From Acridotheres tristis (taxonomy: Eukaryota > Chordata > Aves > Passeriformes > Sturnidae): a stretch of DNA of 64,000 nt. The notes beneath the pieces are model-generated. The model did no database searches, was not told the DNA's origin, and saw nothing but the letters and a program-made list of their open reading frames with translations. The stretch lies in contig CM072919.1 of assembly GCA_037013685.1 (NCBI GenBank), positions 25,088,255 through 25,152,254 of the forward strand. Reading direction: 5' to 3'. Both the position numbers and the translations under genes were made by a program. Shown here piece after piece: positions 1 to 10,200 of the stretch (position 1 is the stretch's first letter; every line of letters begins with the position of its first letter).

Positions 1-1380
1 GACAGAATAGTAATTCAGCAGTCATATAAATATGAACACGTTGTATTTTACATGTGTGTGCTATCTTCCATACCAATGTATTGCCCAGATTGTCTGCATG
101 CATTATCATGGAAATACTTCTGGAAGTATTCTATCATGGAAGCAACTTTTTCCACCAGACAACTGCTACGACTCCCATTGTGAAGCCTGGTGTCGTAGGA
201 AGGAAGTGCTTTTTTGAAGAAATGTCTCTCAGTCACTGAACACACAGAGCAGACAAAACGTTTCTTCACGTGATGCAACAGAAACCTTCGAATTAAATTT
301 CTGTAGATCAGAAGGATTCAGTGGAGTTGCTTACTATATAAAGGCTTGCAAGACATGGTAAGTATCTGCTAGCAAACTGTCCTTCCATTTTAAAAGCAGC
401 TATATAGTAGAAGACTGTATAGAAGACACTTCTGAAAATCCAAGAGTATGAGGATTATCAGTCTCAAATTCAGCTTCCATTAGGGGCAAGCATTGTGGAT
501 ACAGAGCTGTGCTCTTTTCCTATTTACTACTAAACATACTGTTTACTACTTGGAGACTATGTTTCTCTGTTCTTACCTTTAACTTCTCCTGGTCTAATTC
601 TGCCCTTATTCTGCACGACAGGATTGATTGTGGTCTTGGTCTTGAGGTCCTTCTAACACCTCCTGAATTGCAGCTTAACTGTGCTGATTCAGCTGATCTC
701 CAACCTCTGTATTAAGGATGGCTCCTCTCTCCTGGATCTTATCTCTGCAGGTGGTTAGTACGCAGGGGATGCTGTGCCTCCATGACATTACAGCCCACTT
801 GGGCACCAGGGATATGCATTTCAGCTTGGTTTGGGTGCCGATAGTGGTGTAGCCATGGCAGCATTGAACTCAGCGTGGGCTAGCTGCCTGAGTATGCACC
901 CAGGATCCCAGATGGGTTTTACAGCCTGCATCAGACACCATCCTTCAACGTGCATATGGGTGTGTGAGTCTCAAGTTCAAAAGTAGAAAGCTAGACTAGT
1001 GTTAATTTGGGAACATCTACCTTTGACTGTAGTGAAGCCATCCAGTGAAAAATGAGCCGGGAGCAGCACGGTCATAACGTGTGTGGGGAATGTGAACGAG
1101 AGGTCAGCCTCAGCTGGCAGCACTTGGTCAAAGCTCATCAGGTCCGATTGCTGAGTGCGGCTGAATGCAAGGCCTTCAAACTTCCTAATTAACATTGGTG
1201 CAAGAGTTGGTGGCAGCTGTGCTGTTTCACCGTGGAAGACTGTCACAGGGAAGGGATGCTACGATACAGGACATAAGTAAGCACCATCGGCCACCTCATT
1301 CACCTCATTCTCGTGCAACGAGGTGTTGCACAAGAAGAGATGAAAGGCAGAGTAGAGGAGAGGGGTGGAAAAGCAGCGAT
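1..1380. other. Non-coding stretch, no gene recognised
   Basis: No coding exon, RNA gene or familiar repeat was recognised. Open frames here are short and lack family motifs. A short palindrome bracketed by 10-bp direct repeats lies at 104-141. The part around 715-930 is somewhat GC-richer and reads like old repeat-derived DNA, but I cannot name the family. In human the gene past the TRPM3 3' end is KLF9; I looked on the minus strand for its N-terminal and zinc-finger coding sequence and did not find it. Confidence 0.5.
104..141. repeat. Short perfect hairpin between 10-bp direct repeats
   Basis: TATCATGGAA occurs at 104-113 and again at 132-141. Between and partly overlapping them, AATACTTC (113-120) and GAAGTATT (123-130) form a perfect 8-bp inverted repeat with a 2-nt loop. 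The layout resembles a tiny palindromic insertion with a target duplication, but chance is possible at this size. Confidence 0.4.
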
Positions 1381-1810
1381 CTGAAGTGCAGTCCATGTGC
1401 TTCGTGGATAGTGCGAGGTCCTCGAGCGTGGTGAGGCGGTCAGTGCGGGCAGGGGCTGGTGCCCAGCGCCGTCGCAGCCCCTCGGGCCCCGGGCAGCGCT
1501 GCCCGCAGCCCCGCTCCGCACTGCGGGCTGCAGGCGTACGTGCGGCGCCGGCGCGGTGGGGCCCGCCGCGGCCATCGCCGCTTTAAGGCGGCGCGTCAGT
1601 GCGAGGGCCGCGGCGGCGGGTTCAGCTGAGGACACAGCCCCAGTTCTCAGAAATCCCCGCGCTGCGGGAACATCGCGCTCCGGTACGGAACGCGCTGCCC
1701 TAGATCGGGGGTGCCGGGCCCGCCCCCCGCCCGCCCACGTGAGAGCCCCCCCACGCACACCGCACCCGCCGCTCCCGCCACACCGGGGCTCTGCGGCTGT
1801 GCTCCTCGCC
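1380..1810. promoter_or_regulatory. CpG-island-like block 1 (candidate promoter)
   Basis: This block is strongly GC-rich and full of CpG, especially 1,430-1,780, in sharp contrast to the AT-rich surroundings. It contains a CACGTG E-box at 1,736-1,741 and several GC-box-like C-rich runs. Such islands usually mark vertebrate promoters. No coding exon with a recognisable protein starts in it on either strand. By human synteny it could belong to the KLF9 side of the interval or to a non-coding transcript; both are inference. Confidence 0.6.
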
Positions 1811-1867
1811 GAGATCTATCGCTGCTATTTCATCTTATTGTTCTGTTTGATCGCTGGGTTTTGTTTT

Positions 1868-1945
1868 CCTTTTTTTTTTTTTTTTTTTTTCCTAATCAGT
1901 TTTTTTGGTTTTTTTGGGTTTTTTTTTGTTTTTTTTTTTTTTTTA
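1868..1945. repeat. Oligo(T) low-complexity tract
   Basis: Long T runs, broken by short GG and CC interruptions, lie between the two CpG-rich blocks. They give lysine- or phenylalanine-rich meaningless frames on the two strands. No retroposon body or polyadenylation signal was seen that would make this the tail of an inserted transcript copy. Confidence 0.8.
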
Positions 1946-2339
1946 TTCACCTCGGGGAGGCCCCTGCAAGAAAACGGCATCATCTTTTTCAACCCTCTGC
2001 CTCTAAAAGGCCCCCAACCCACCCCAAAAAATTCTCACCTTATTTTATACGTTGGTATACTTTAGATTGCGTATAGAAAATGAAAATATATAGCATATAG
2101 AATATAGCATGTTATATATGACCTACAACATAAAAATACATACCTATATTTTTGTTTTGTATTTCAAATCTAATAACTGTATACGTATTGTATATATTAT
2201 CACATATACGCATGCATGCCTATATCACAGTCATATAAAATAAATACAGTATGTGCGCATTTAAATAATAAACATGCAAAATGTATGTTACATTTAAATT
2301 TTGTATTGTTTTCGTTTGACTGCGTGTTTGTTTGTCTTG

Positions 2340-2850
2340 GTGGGGAGGTGTCCGAGCGAGTCATGGGTCGGCAGGCGGGCTGGGCAGGCGTGGAACCGGC
2401 GGCGGACCGGGAGTACGCGGGAGCACACTTTTCCTGGGAGCTGGGGGGGCGGAATTACAGCCACCCGCGGTTTATTAATAGCGCCGCGCCCGCGCCAGTA
2501 CGTGTGCGGCAGAGATACCCCTGTCCCAGCGCCTACCCCCCCTCCAGCCACAGCCCATCCTCCTTCTTCTCCTTCTCCCTGGGAAGGGGACGGGCGTCTC
2601 CGCCACTGACTCCGCCTCTCCTCACCTCGGATGCCCTCGGCCGCCTCCATCTCCCTCCCTCTCTCCCTCCCTCCCTTCCTCCCTCCCGCTCCCGCCTCCT
2701 CCCTGCGCGCCTCCCGCGCCCTGCCCCGACGGGCGGGAGCGCTGCCGGCCCGGATCGCGCTGCCCGCCCTCCGGGGACCCCCGCCATCTCTCAGGGTCCC
2801 ATCTCACCCACTTCCAAAGTCTCACGGGCTTCTATGGGCTTGTGGCTTCC
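2340..2850. promoter_or_regulatory. CpG-island-like block 2 with homopyrimidine tract
   Basis: This is a second GC/CpG-rich block, about 500 bp after the first and separated from it by an AT-rich stretch. It holds a GC-box-like GGGGGGCGG near 2,444, a TATTAATA-like AT motif flanked by GC-rich sequence near 2,472, and a C/T-only run of CCCT/CCTT units at about 2,646-2,690. Together with block 1 it looks like a composite promoter region. The 231-residue plus-strand open frame across it is proline/serine-rich, lacks any family motif and is best explained by GC-driven loss of stops. Confidence 0.6.
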
Positions 2851-2911
2851 TCTGCTGCGTGCTGTGGGTTCGTTTTTGAGAAAGATGGTATCTCTCTGCA
2901 GAGGCACCTGA

Positions 2912-2940
2912 ATGGGTTAAATCGAGCCGAATTAACCCAT
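2912..2940. repeat. 9-bp-stem inverted repeat
   Basis: ATGGGTTAA (2,912-2,920) and TTAACCCAT (2,932-2,940) are perfect reverse complements with an 11-nt loop. The right half also supplies the ATTAACCCA motif that recurs three more times downstream, once as ATTAACTCC. Confidence 0.6.
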
Positions 2941-3075
2941 CACTGAAGAGCCTTCAAACTGAGACGGTGTCACATTAACTCCTCAGCAGCCCATTGCCAA
3001 AACTGAGATGTCACATTAACCCAGAAAAAAATAGAGACCGTGCCACATTAACCCACAGCCAAAATTTGAGATGCT
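2931..3075 (+). repeat. Degenerate short repeat with ATTAACCCA core
   Basis: The core ATTAACCCA recurs near 2,931, 3,014 and 3,047, with an altered copy (ATTAACTCC) near 2,974. Three of the copies sit in a longer shared context, a GAGA[C/T] start followed by G[T/C]CACATTAAC, beginning near 2,961, 3,005 and 3,034. Spacing is irregular (about 29-44 bp), so this is a decayed tandem array or a cluster of similar sites rather than a clean satellite. Confidence 0.55.
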
Positions 3076-4029
3076 GCCAGGAGATGAGGCGTCACCTTCC
3101 TGCTGCAGTAAAGCTGCAGCGCCCTTCTACCACAGCACCAACATCCCTCGTGTCCCTGGCCTCTGTGTATGCATAGTTCCTGAAATTATTATTTTTCTGA
3201 AAAGCCCAGATAGCAGGTTATTCTCCTTTAACTTAATAATCTAAGATTTTCTGCAGAGCAGCTCTTGACAAAACGGTTTTAGGGAGGGGTGAGAGGCAGG
3301 GAAACAACTCAGAGAATGCTTGTCTTGTACATCCTGAAAATCATACTTATTTTTGAAAAATGTTTCCCAATACAGTATTTAATTTATTTATCTAATTTCC
3401 TTCCCCTTTATTGCTATTTTTAATCAGAAACAAACAAAGAAAGAAACAAGCAAAAAAAAAAAAAAAAACAAAACCAACCAAACAAAAACCACACACGCAC
3501 ACACAAAACCCCCCCCCAAAAACTAAAAAAACCAAAACCAACCAAACAAAAAATAAACACCAAAGCAAACAAAGCAAAAAAACCCACAAAAGGTGCAGGG
3601 AGAGAGTGCAGGGGAGAATAAAAAGGTATAAGGAGAGTTGGTGAGTGTTGTCTGACTTTACATTAGACTTCCTGAAGTACGAGCTGAAATTGAAGATGCC
3701 TGTATTTTTCTCCCTGGACGATTCTCCTGAGGAAGTGAGGATCTTTTGCAATCAATCTCTCACCACTGTGTTGCTATTACTGCAAATTCTCCAGCAGTGG
3801 GAATCCTGAAGCATTAGCACAGACTGGCTTTGGGCTTTCTCAACTATAGCACATGGGAGACATGCTGGATTGCTGTAATTGTAAGAGTACTGGCAACTAA
3901 ATTTACAATAATGTGGCAATTGCCACTGCTGGTTGTGTTACACTGTTCACTTGTGAGAGTTTTCCTTAAGAGGTTTAATTCGTCATCAGAAGAAATTCTT
4001 TCCAGACAAAGTGTCTGGGGAGCAGCTTT
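3076..4029. other. Non-coding stretch with A-rich tract
   Basis: No gene was recognised. The interval includes the A-rich low-complexity run listed separately. The rest is ordinary AT-rich intergenic DNA. Confidence 0.5.
3424..3595. repeat. A-rich AAAC/ACC low-complexity tract
   Basis: Runs of A are mixed with AAAC, ACCAACC and a short CA repeat. It is low-complexity DNA. Open frames through it are lysine/threonine-rich or valine/phenylalanine-rich and are not genes. Confidence 0.85.
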
Positions 4030-4665
4030 GCAGTGAGAGGCTGGTAGACACCAAGTGGAACAGACACCGGCAGCTTGCTTTTGTAAAAACGAGGGTGAAT
4101 GGTGTCCTGAGCTGCATTAGGAGCAGTGCTGCCGGCAGGTGGAGGGAGGGGATTCTGCCCCACCCCTCGGCATTGATGATGTCACGCCTGGAGTGCCAGG
4201 TCCTGTTGCTGAGTCCCAAGTACAAAAGAGACGTGGCCATACTGCAGCAATAGCAAAGGGCTCCAGAGATGTTTAGGGGACTTTTTCTGTGAGAAAAGAC
4301 AGAGAATTGTGACTTCAGTCTGGAGAAGAGAAGGCTCGGGGAAGGGGGGGAGGAGTCTTAAAAGTGTTTGAAGGGAGATCAGGCAGACAGAAGAATCGGT
4401 GGTGGGCGCAAACCAAAGCACAGGTGAACACCAGAAGACACTTTTTCACAAGTAAGGGCGACTGAGCAATGGCATTTCCCTGGCACTGGCACAGGGAAGG
4501 AAGCTGTAAAGGCTCCATGCATCAACAGCAGCTGGAACACGGCCCTGGGCAGCAGGCTGTAGGAGGGCCTGCGTGACCAGGGGGTTGGACTACATGACCT
4601 CCACTCCAGATGTCCTTTCCAGCTGCAACCTCTCTGTGGTTCTGCGATCTGATAGCTGGACACAT
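4030..4665 (+). mobile_element. Truncated, decayed CR1 LINE (3' part)
   Basis: The stretch follows the 3' portion of avian CR1. It has the end of the ORF2 coding part (a segment reading like the conserved 'valley' around 4,090-4,250, with CTGGAGTGCCAGGTCC and AAGTACAAAAGAGACGT). Then comes the 'TGGAGAAGAGAAGGCTC' block near 4,320 and the terminal GGTTGGACTACATGACCTCC signature near 4,585. Reading frames are broken throughout. CR1 copies by target-primed reverse transcription and is usually 5'-truncated, as here. Boundaries are approximate. Confidence 0.85.
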
Positions 4666-7189
4666 CCGGTCGATGCAGGTTCAGAGTCAATATTCGGGAG
4701 TATGTGACAGAAAAAGTAAAGTGTTCAAACCTATGCCCTGGGTAACCCAAAATGTTATTGTATTCCCTGTCTCTCTGTCCCCAAAATTGCTACTGTCCCT
4801 TTCAGACCCCGCAGCTGCAAAAACAAGGGCGGGGCAGCGGCTGGGGGTGTTGCTGTCTCTTCAGAAGTCTAGGCACTGAGGCAGAGGCTCTCTCCCACTG
4901 CTCCCTTTGCCTCTTAGCTTTTTCCTGCCTCTGCTCACAACAGAGTTCACTCTAGAAGCTGCATTTCACAATCGAAAACTGTTTCAAGTGGCAATTTTGC
5001 AACACCTGTCTGCAGCCGCAGCACCGTGTTGGCACAAGCGGAGCAGCTCCGCTCCACGCCGTCACTGCAGCCACCCACTTCTGCTTGTTAATAAACTGTT
5101 ATTTTATCAGTTGTATTTACTCGTATTTGTTTCTCCTTAATGGTGGAAAGGGATTGGTTAAAACTAAAGGGAGGTAACTAATTTTGAAGTGTCTCTCTCA
5201 AATGTATTCAACCAAGACAACATATTAACTTCCTTTCATAATTTTGGGTGCTGGTGATTACTATCCTCATGTTAATTCTTCTGTGATTACTGGTGCTGGT
5301 GAAGGGGTCTTGTGAATTCTACAGCTCATGTCTCTAGTGCTATTTTAACTTTTAGGATTTGCTCACTACACAGCCTTTGCACATGTAGTACAACATGAAT
5401 TGAATGGTGCTTGAGTATGCACCATATTATCTTAAATCATCTGTAGGGACAATAGTGAGACTAGAAAGATGTCTCTGGCCTTAACCCATTCTCCTAGTCC
5501 CATTACATTTTCTAAAATAAGATATCATCATTAAAGGAAGTTTTGTCTTGGAAAAGTATACTTAAATTTTATGATAGTAGATCCTGTTTTGAGTTTTGTC
5601 TGTACCAGCACAAGCTTTGTTTAAGAATCAGTTAAGAATGTTAACTTGCTCTTTACAGTTATCTTAACTATTACATTCACCCCAGGATATGAAAAATGCA
5701 ATTATAACCCTAGACTGAAGAAAATACTGAATTATTTTATTATACTTACAAAATGCTTTTCTGTATAAAAATCAACCATTGATTTTTCACTACCTTTTCT
5801 CTGCTCCTGTTTTAACGTTTTTATCCTGTACTGGGTTTAGGTAAAATCTCTTCTAGTCAGCCTTGCACTGAAATCAGCTTAAGCTAAAGTCTGTGGCAAA
5901 GGAGCTTTAGTTATCTTCATTTTGGCTGTATTGTGAGAGAGAAAGAGGAGGTTTTAGGTACATTAAACACCATATGAGCACAATAAACACTACACAAATT
6001 AAAAATCAAATATATCTGCTCCATACCTAAAAAGAGCTAAAAGAGCATAAACTCCTACCCTGTTTTAAATTTCTCTGAGCTCCTGGGTGCTCCCTTGAAC
6101 AGTTAGATCTTCATATTTCATATTTCATTTGGTTTGCAAGTTTGCCTAGATTTCAGCCCCTGCTAAGAGCAAGGCAGCTATAGTAAACTTTCAGGCCCAT
6201 TGTGCTGTTTGTGGCAGCAGCCTAGGGAAGAGTTTAAGAAACTCCTTTAAACAAGTTTCAAAGCACTTTGAGGCTTTGTGGTATCTTTCTGTTTGATTGC
6301 AGAACCCTAAGGACCCCTTAGAGGGAAGGCTGGGGTTCAGAACTTACCCTTTTCCATATGAGCACCCTAAGAAAGAGGTTATTCTCTCATTAAAAGTTAA
6401 TACTTTTAAAAAGAAGGGTGGATACTATTTTCTTCAGAGTAGCCCACCAGCCTGAGTTCCTGATTTCAAGGGGAGAGCTGTGGGTGTCAGTCTCCTCAGG
6501 AAATAGGAAGTTCTGGTTTTCACTAAGGACTTATCTTCTAGAAAGAGCCACATCTTCACAATACACCAGGGCTGTGGTCCAGGTGGCAGACTGAGAGCTG
6601 GGAGAAGCCTTTCATGACTTGACTGAGTAAGACTCCTATTTTCCAGAAAATATTGTGGCTAAAGGTAACTGTGTAATCCCTAGTATTTTCTTGGCTGCTT
6701 AAAATACTGTGCTACTTAGTATGCTTGCTCTGAAAGCCTTTCCAAGGCTGCTGTTGTAGGGCAGACAGAAACAGGCTCTTCTTGGGCTTCCAAGATAGTC
6801 GATTAGAAGTGAGCTCCAGTGTGGGTAGTTAGCACAGTGCTAAATTAAAGCCAATCAGTACTGCTGGTGTGAAGAGGGTATTAGGTTGTGCTCACCGAGC
6901 TGATTTGCTTGCATAACCTCTAGTTTGGAGTACAGACGGTGCTGGAGCATGGCTGTGCAGCATTACCTGAGTTACCAAGCCTTTCTCTCCACTGAGTATG
7001 GAACCATAAGTGCACCTTAGAGCTCTGCCCTACCACAGGTTCGTGAAAAGCACATAAATATTGTTGCACACACAGCATGAGATGCCTTGCTGTTGCCTCA
7101 GTAACTGGAAGAACAGGTTCCTGTCAATGCAAAAGAATTGAGACACTTGTCACTGCAGTTGCATTGCTGTTTGCACCAGAGTTCCCTTT

Positions 7190-7247
7190 CCTTTTCCCCT
7201 TTCATTTCCCCCTTTCCCTTTCCCCTTTTCCTCTCCCTTTCCCTTCT
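7190..7247. repeat. Pyrimidine-rich (CCCTTT) tract
   Basis: Nearly 60 bases are almost exclusively C and T, in CCCTTT/CCTTTC-like units. The opposite strand is a purine run. It is simple-sequence DNA. Confidence 0.85.
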
Positions 7248-10200
7248 TAAAGCCACAAAATAATTTCAATCTATTCTTCCCAATACTAGTGCCTGTAACA
7301 GTGGAGGATCTCTTCCATCATAAATGCAATGCAATGCAGGCTTCAGGTTCAAACAGTTGTTTTGTGTGCATATGACTTCCCCATGGGGGATTGACATGCA
7401 CATAGGCATTGCAGACTTGCCTGGTTCTGTAAGCAGAGGAAAAGAAATGTGCAGAGAATGACAAAAATGTTAGCCAAGATGTTAGCTGAATATAATTATG
7501 CATTCAAGGACTTGGGCAACCAGATGGCATAAAAGACACTTGATTTCCATGGCATGAACTCTGAAAGGACATGATTCCCTCATGAATGTGTGTTCCTTCT
7601 TTCTAATGCATCTATTTACATATCTGGGCATATATTTATATGTATTTCATTTGTATGAAACCTAGGAAGAGCAGTAATTGGTACTCATATCATTTAGCTG
7701 AGTGCTAACTATTTTTGCGTTACAAGTTCAGCACTTAATCAGACAAATGGCACATCTTGCTCCAGGTTCAGAGCTCTGTGACAAGGTCAGAATGTTGGAC
7801 TTGGAGATTAGCAATGTACTGTTCAGAATTTCAGGTAAATTTTATTCTTCAGATGAGTAGCCAGGTCTTGGCTGGTTAGGTCTAGCTGACAGTAAGCCAA
7901 TTTGTTTACTTCAAGATACACAGAGAACAAATCTTTTAAAGACAGAATCAGTGAAAACACAGAGTTCATGGTGGCCTTATATTGCACAAATAATGGTGCT
8001 GACATTCAAACCAAATAATTTAATTCAGTGTAACCACTGTAGAGGTTTTGTTTTTGAGTGAAGCAGCAAGACAGCTACAAGGGAGCTTTTCAGGATGAAT
8101 CAAGCAGTCCTTCTTGTACCATGTCTAACTTCGTCTTCTATGCCAACTTTCTCTGTGAAAAAGTTGGTTTTGTCTCACTAATTCTGTTCAAGGAGAAACT
8201 AATGCTGTTAGAAGTACAAGACTAGTATGAAATATTCATTCTTATTTTTTAAGGAGTTGGGAAGAGAGACAAAAATAAGTTTCTTATTTAGTCTTTCTAA
8301 ATTTTGTCTACTGCCATGAAGCTCCCTTCACTTAACATAGCAGAACTTGGAAAATTCTCCTTGTATGTTCCAGATTTACTCTGGCTGAGAATCTCCCCTC
8401 ACAAACGCATGTGTATCAGAAGTTCAGTTATGTGCAGCATGTTTCTGATCAAGTCATACCAGCCAGAAGCAGAATTGAAAATATAAAATGTTTTCTAGCA
8501 GCCTGTTATGCAAGCATATATTCTGCCTGTTTAGTTTGGATTTAGCATCATAAAGTCCAAAGACATCTAAGTGTGCCTCTGCTGGTTGGAATAAAATCAG
8601 CACTTGCTGACTGCCAGTATTGCACTTGAAGTCCCATATAAATATTCATTTAAATTACCTAGCTTGCTAGTTAAGTAATTATCTGTATACAGCAAGTGTG
8701 CAGTGCTTGTTTAGCCCCATCTAGTATTTACATCTGCAAGGGCCTTATTGCCCATGGTGTTGAATCTGCCAAGAGCTGTTCAGATACATAATTTGTCCTG
8801 CTGAGAATTCAGTATAAGAACAAATAATAAAGGTCCATTTCAGCACACATTTGCCCATAGAGAAAACATTAAATGACTGTGCTGTCCCCCTTAATAACCA
8901 TAATGCTGTATTTTGTGTGAGACTGTGAATGGCAATTCAATTAACCTGTTGATGTTTACACCAGCAGATCTGTTGAGGATTTCAGCATTCATTTCATCAA
9001 GTAAGTATATAAGTTGTTATTCTATTTTTCCTAAAGTAGCATTGGCTGATATTCAATGATAGCAGAAGAAGTTCTAGTATTTCTGCAATTAATACATATT
9101 CCCTTCCAGAAGAGCTCCACTGACTATGAAAGGCAGGAAAAATGTTTAAATGTGCACTTAGGTACATTTACATGTACGTATGACTTTGAGGAGCCTATTT
9201 CAACATCAACACAAGTAGTATTCTTCCTATTTTACATATAAGCATTTGTTGACTTTTGGTCTGCTGTACCAGAGGAGGTCCACAGAAAACAATACTCCTC
9301 TTACACTTATTGGCAGACGCCGATAAGGACACAATCTGTGAGCTGATTTTGTCTGCTTCTCAGGTTGCTGAAAGTATGAGTAGGAATTTCTCTAATTGTC
9401 TTCTTTCCCTCTTAGTATATAAAAGAAATGTGCTTTATGGAATAAGTATTGATGCTGGAGTGAATACAGAAAGAGTTTGTTCTTTGCAACAGATGCAAAT
9501 TTCATTTAATTTTGATCAGCTGTTACAGACCTCGCAAATGCTTACAGGTGCCATTAGGAAGTTTGTGTATAGAAGATCATACAGTATCTTCACCTTCTTA
9601 TTCTGTTGAGATACAAACTGGGCTTTTTGGGATTGCAATCCATTGTTCTCATAAAGTTGGACTAAAATCCCTACTTTTAGTTGTCATTATAACCTTTGTT
9701 CTCAGTTAAACATTTTCAAAATGACTGTTGCCTTTATTTCACTGTCTGTCTCCAAGAAAGTAAACGATGTAGAAGCACTCTGATAAAGCATCATACGAGT
9801 TCAAGACAATTCTTGTCTCCAAATTAGGTGAAAGCACTGGAACATTCACAAACACTACCTGCTTTATGTGGATTATGGTAGTGGAGCTCTAAATTACACA
9901 TATGGTGCTCTCCAGCTTCTCCTGGCATGCAAGAGTGCACAGTCTTAGCAGTGGTTAATGTCCCCCCTTTGGGAACAGCTCACTCAAGAATTCTCTTAAA
10001 AGCTGGCATATCACATCCCTGAGCAGCTTTTCTGTAGCCACAATGTCTGTTGATTACTTGATATCTTTCCATGAATTTTAGTTGTTGTTTCTATTGAATA
10101 CTGTGTGTTGCTGAAGTTGTCACTGATCAGAATGATTTGTACTTTTGCACAAACACAGTACTATACTTAGAATAAGCAACATTTTAATTTTTATCAGTGT

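Noticed and set aside
1300..1758. 152-residue minus-strand open frame in CpG block 1, considered as KLF9 exon 1
   Set aside because: The translation is arginine/alanine-rich, with no KLF9 N-terminal motif and no C2H2 zinc fingers.
2216..2911. 231-residue plus-strand open frame
   Set aside because: It crosses a GC-rich, low-complexity CpG block, is rich in proline/serine runs and has no recognisable domain; stop codons are rare there because of composition.
9256..9609. 117-residue plus-strand open frame
   Set aside because: No recognised motif, no splice context and no promoter-like sequence nearby; a length expected by chance in this much DNA.
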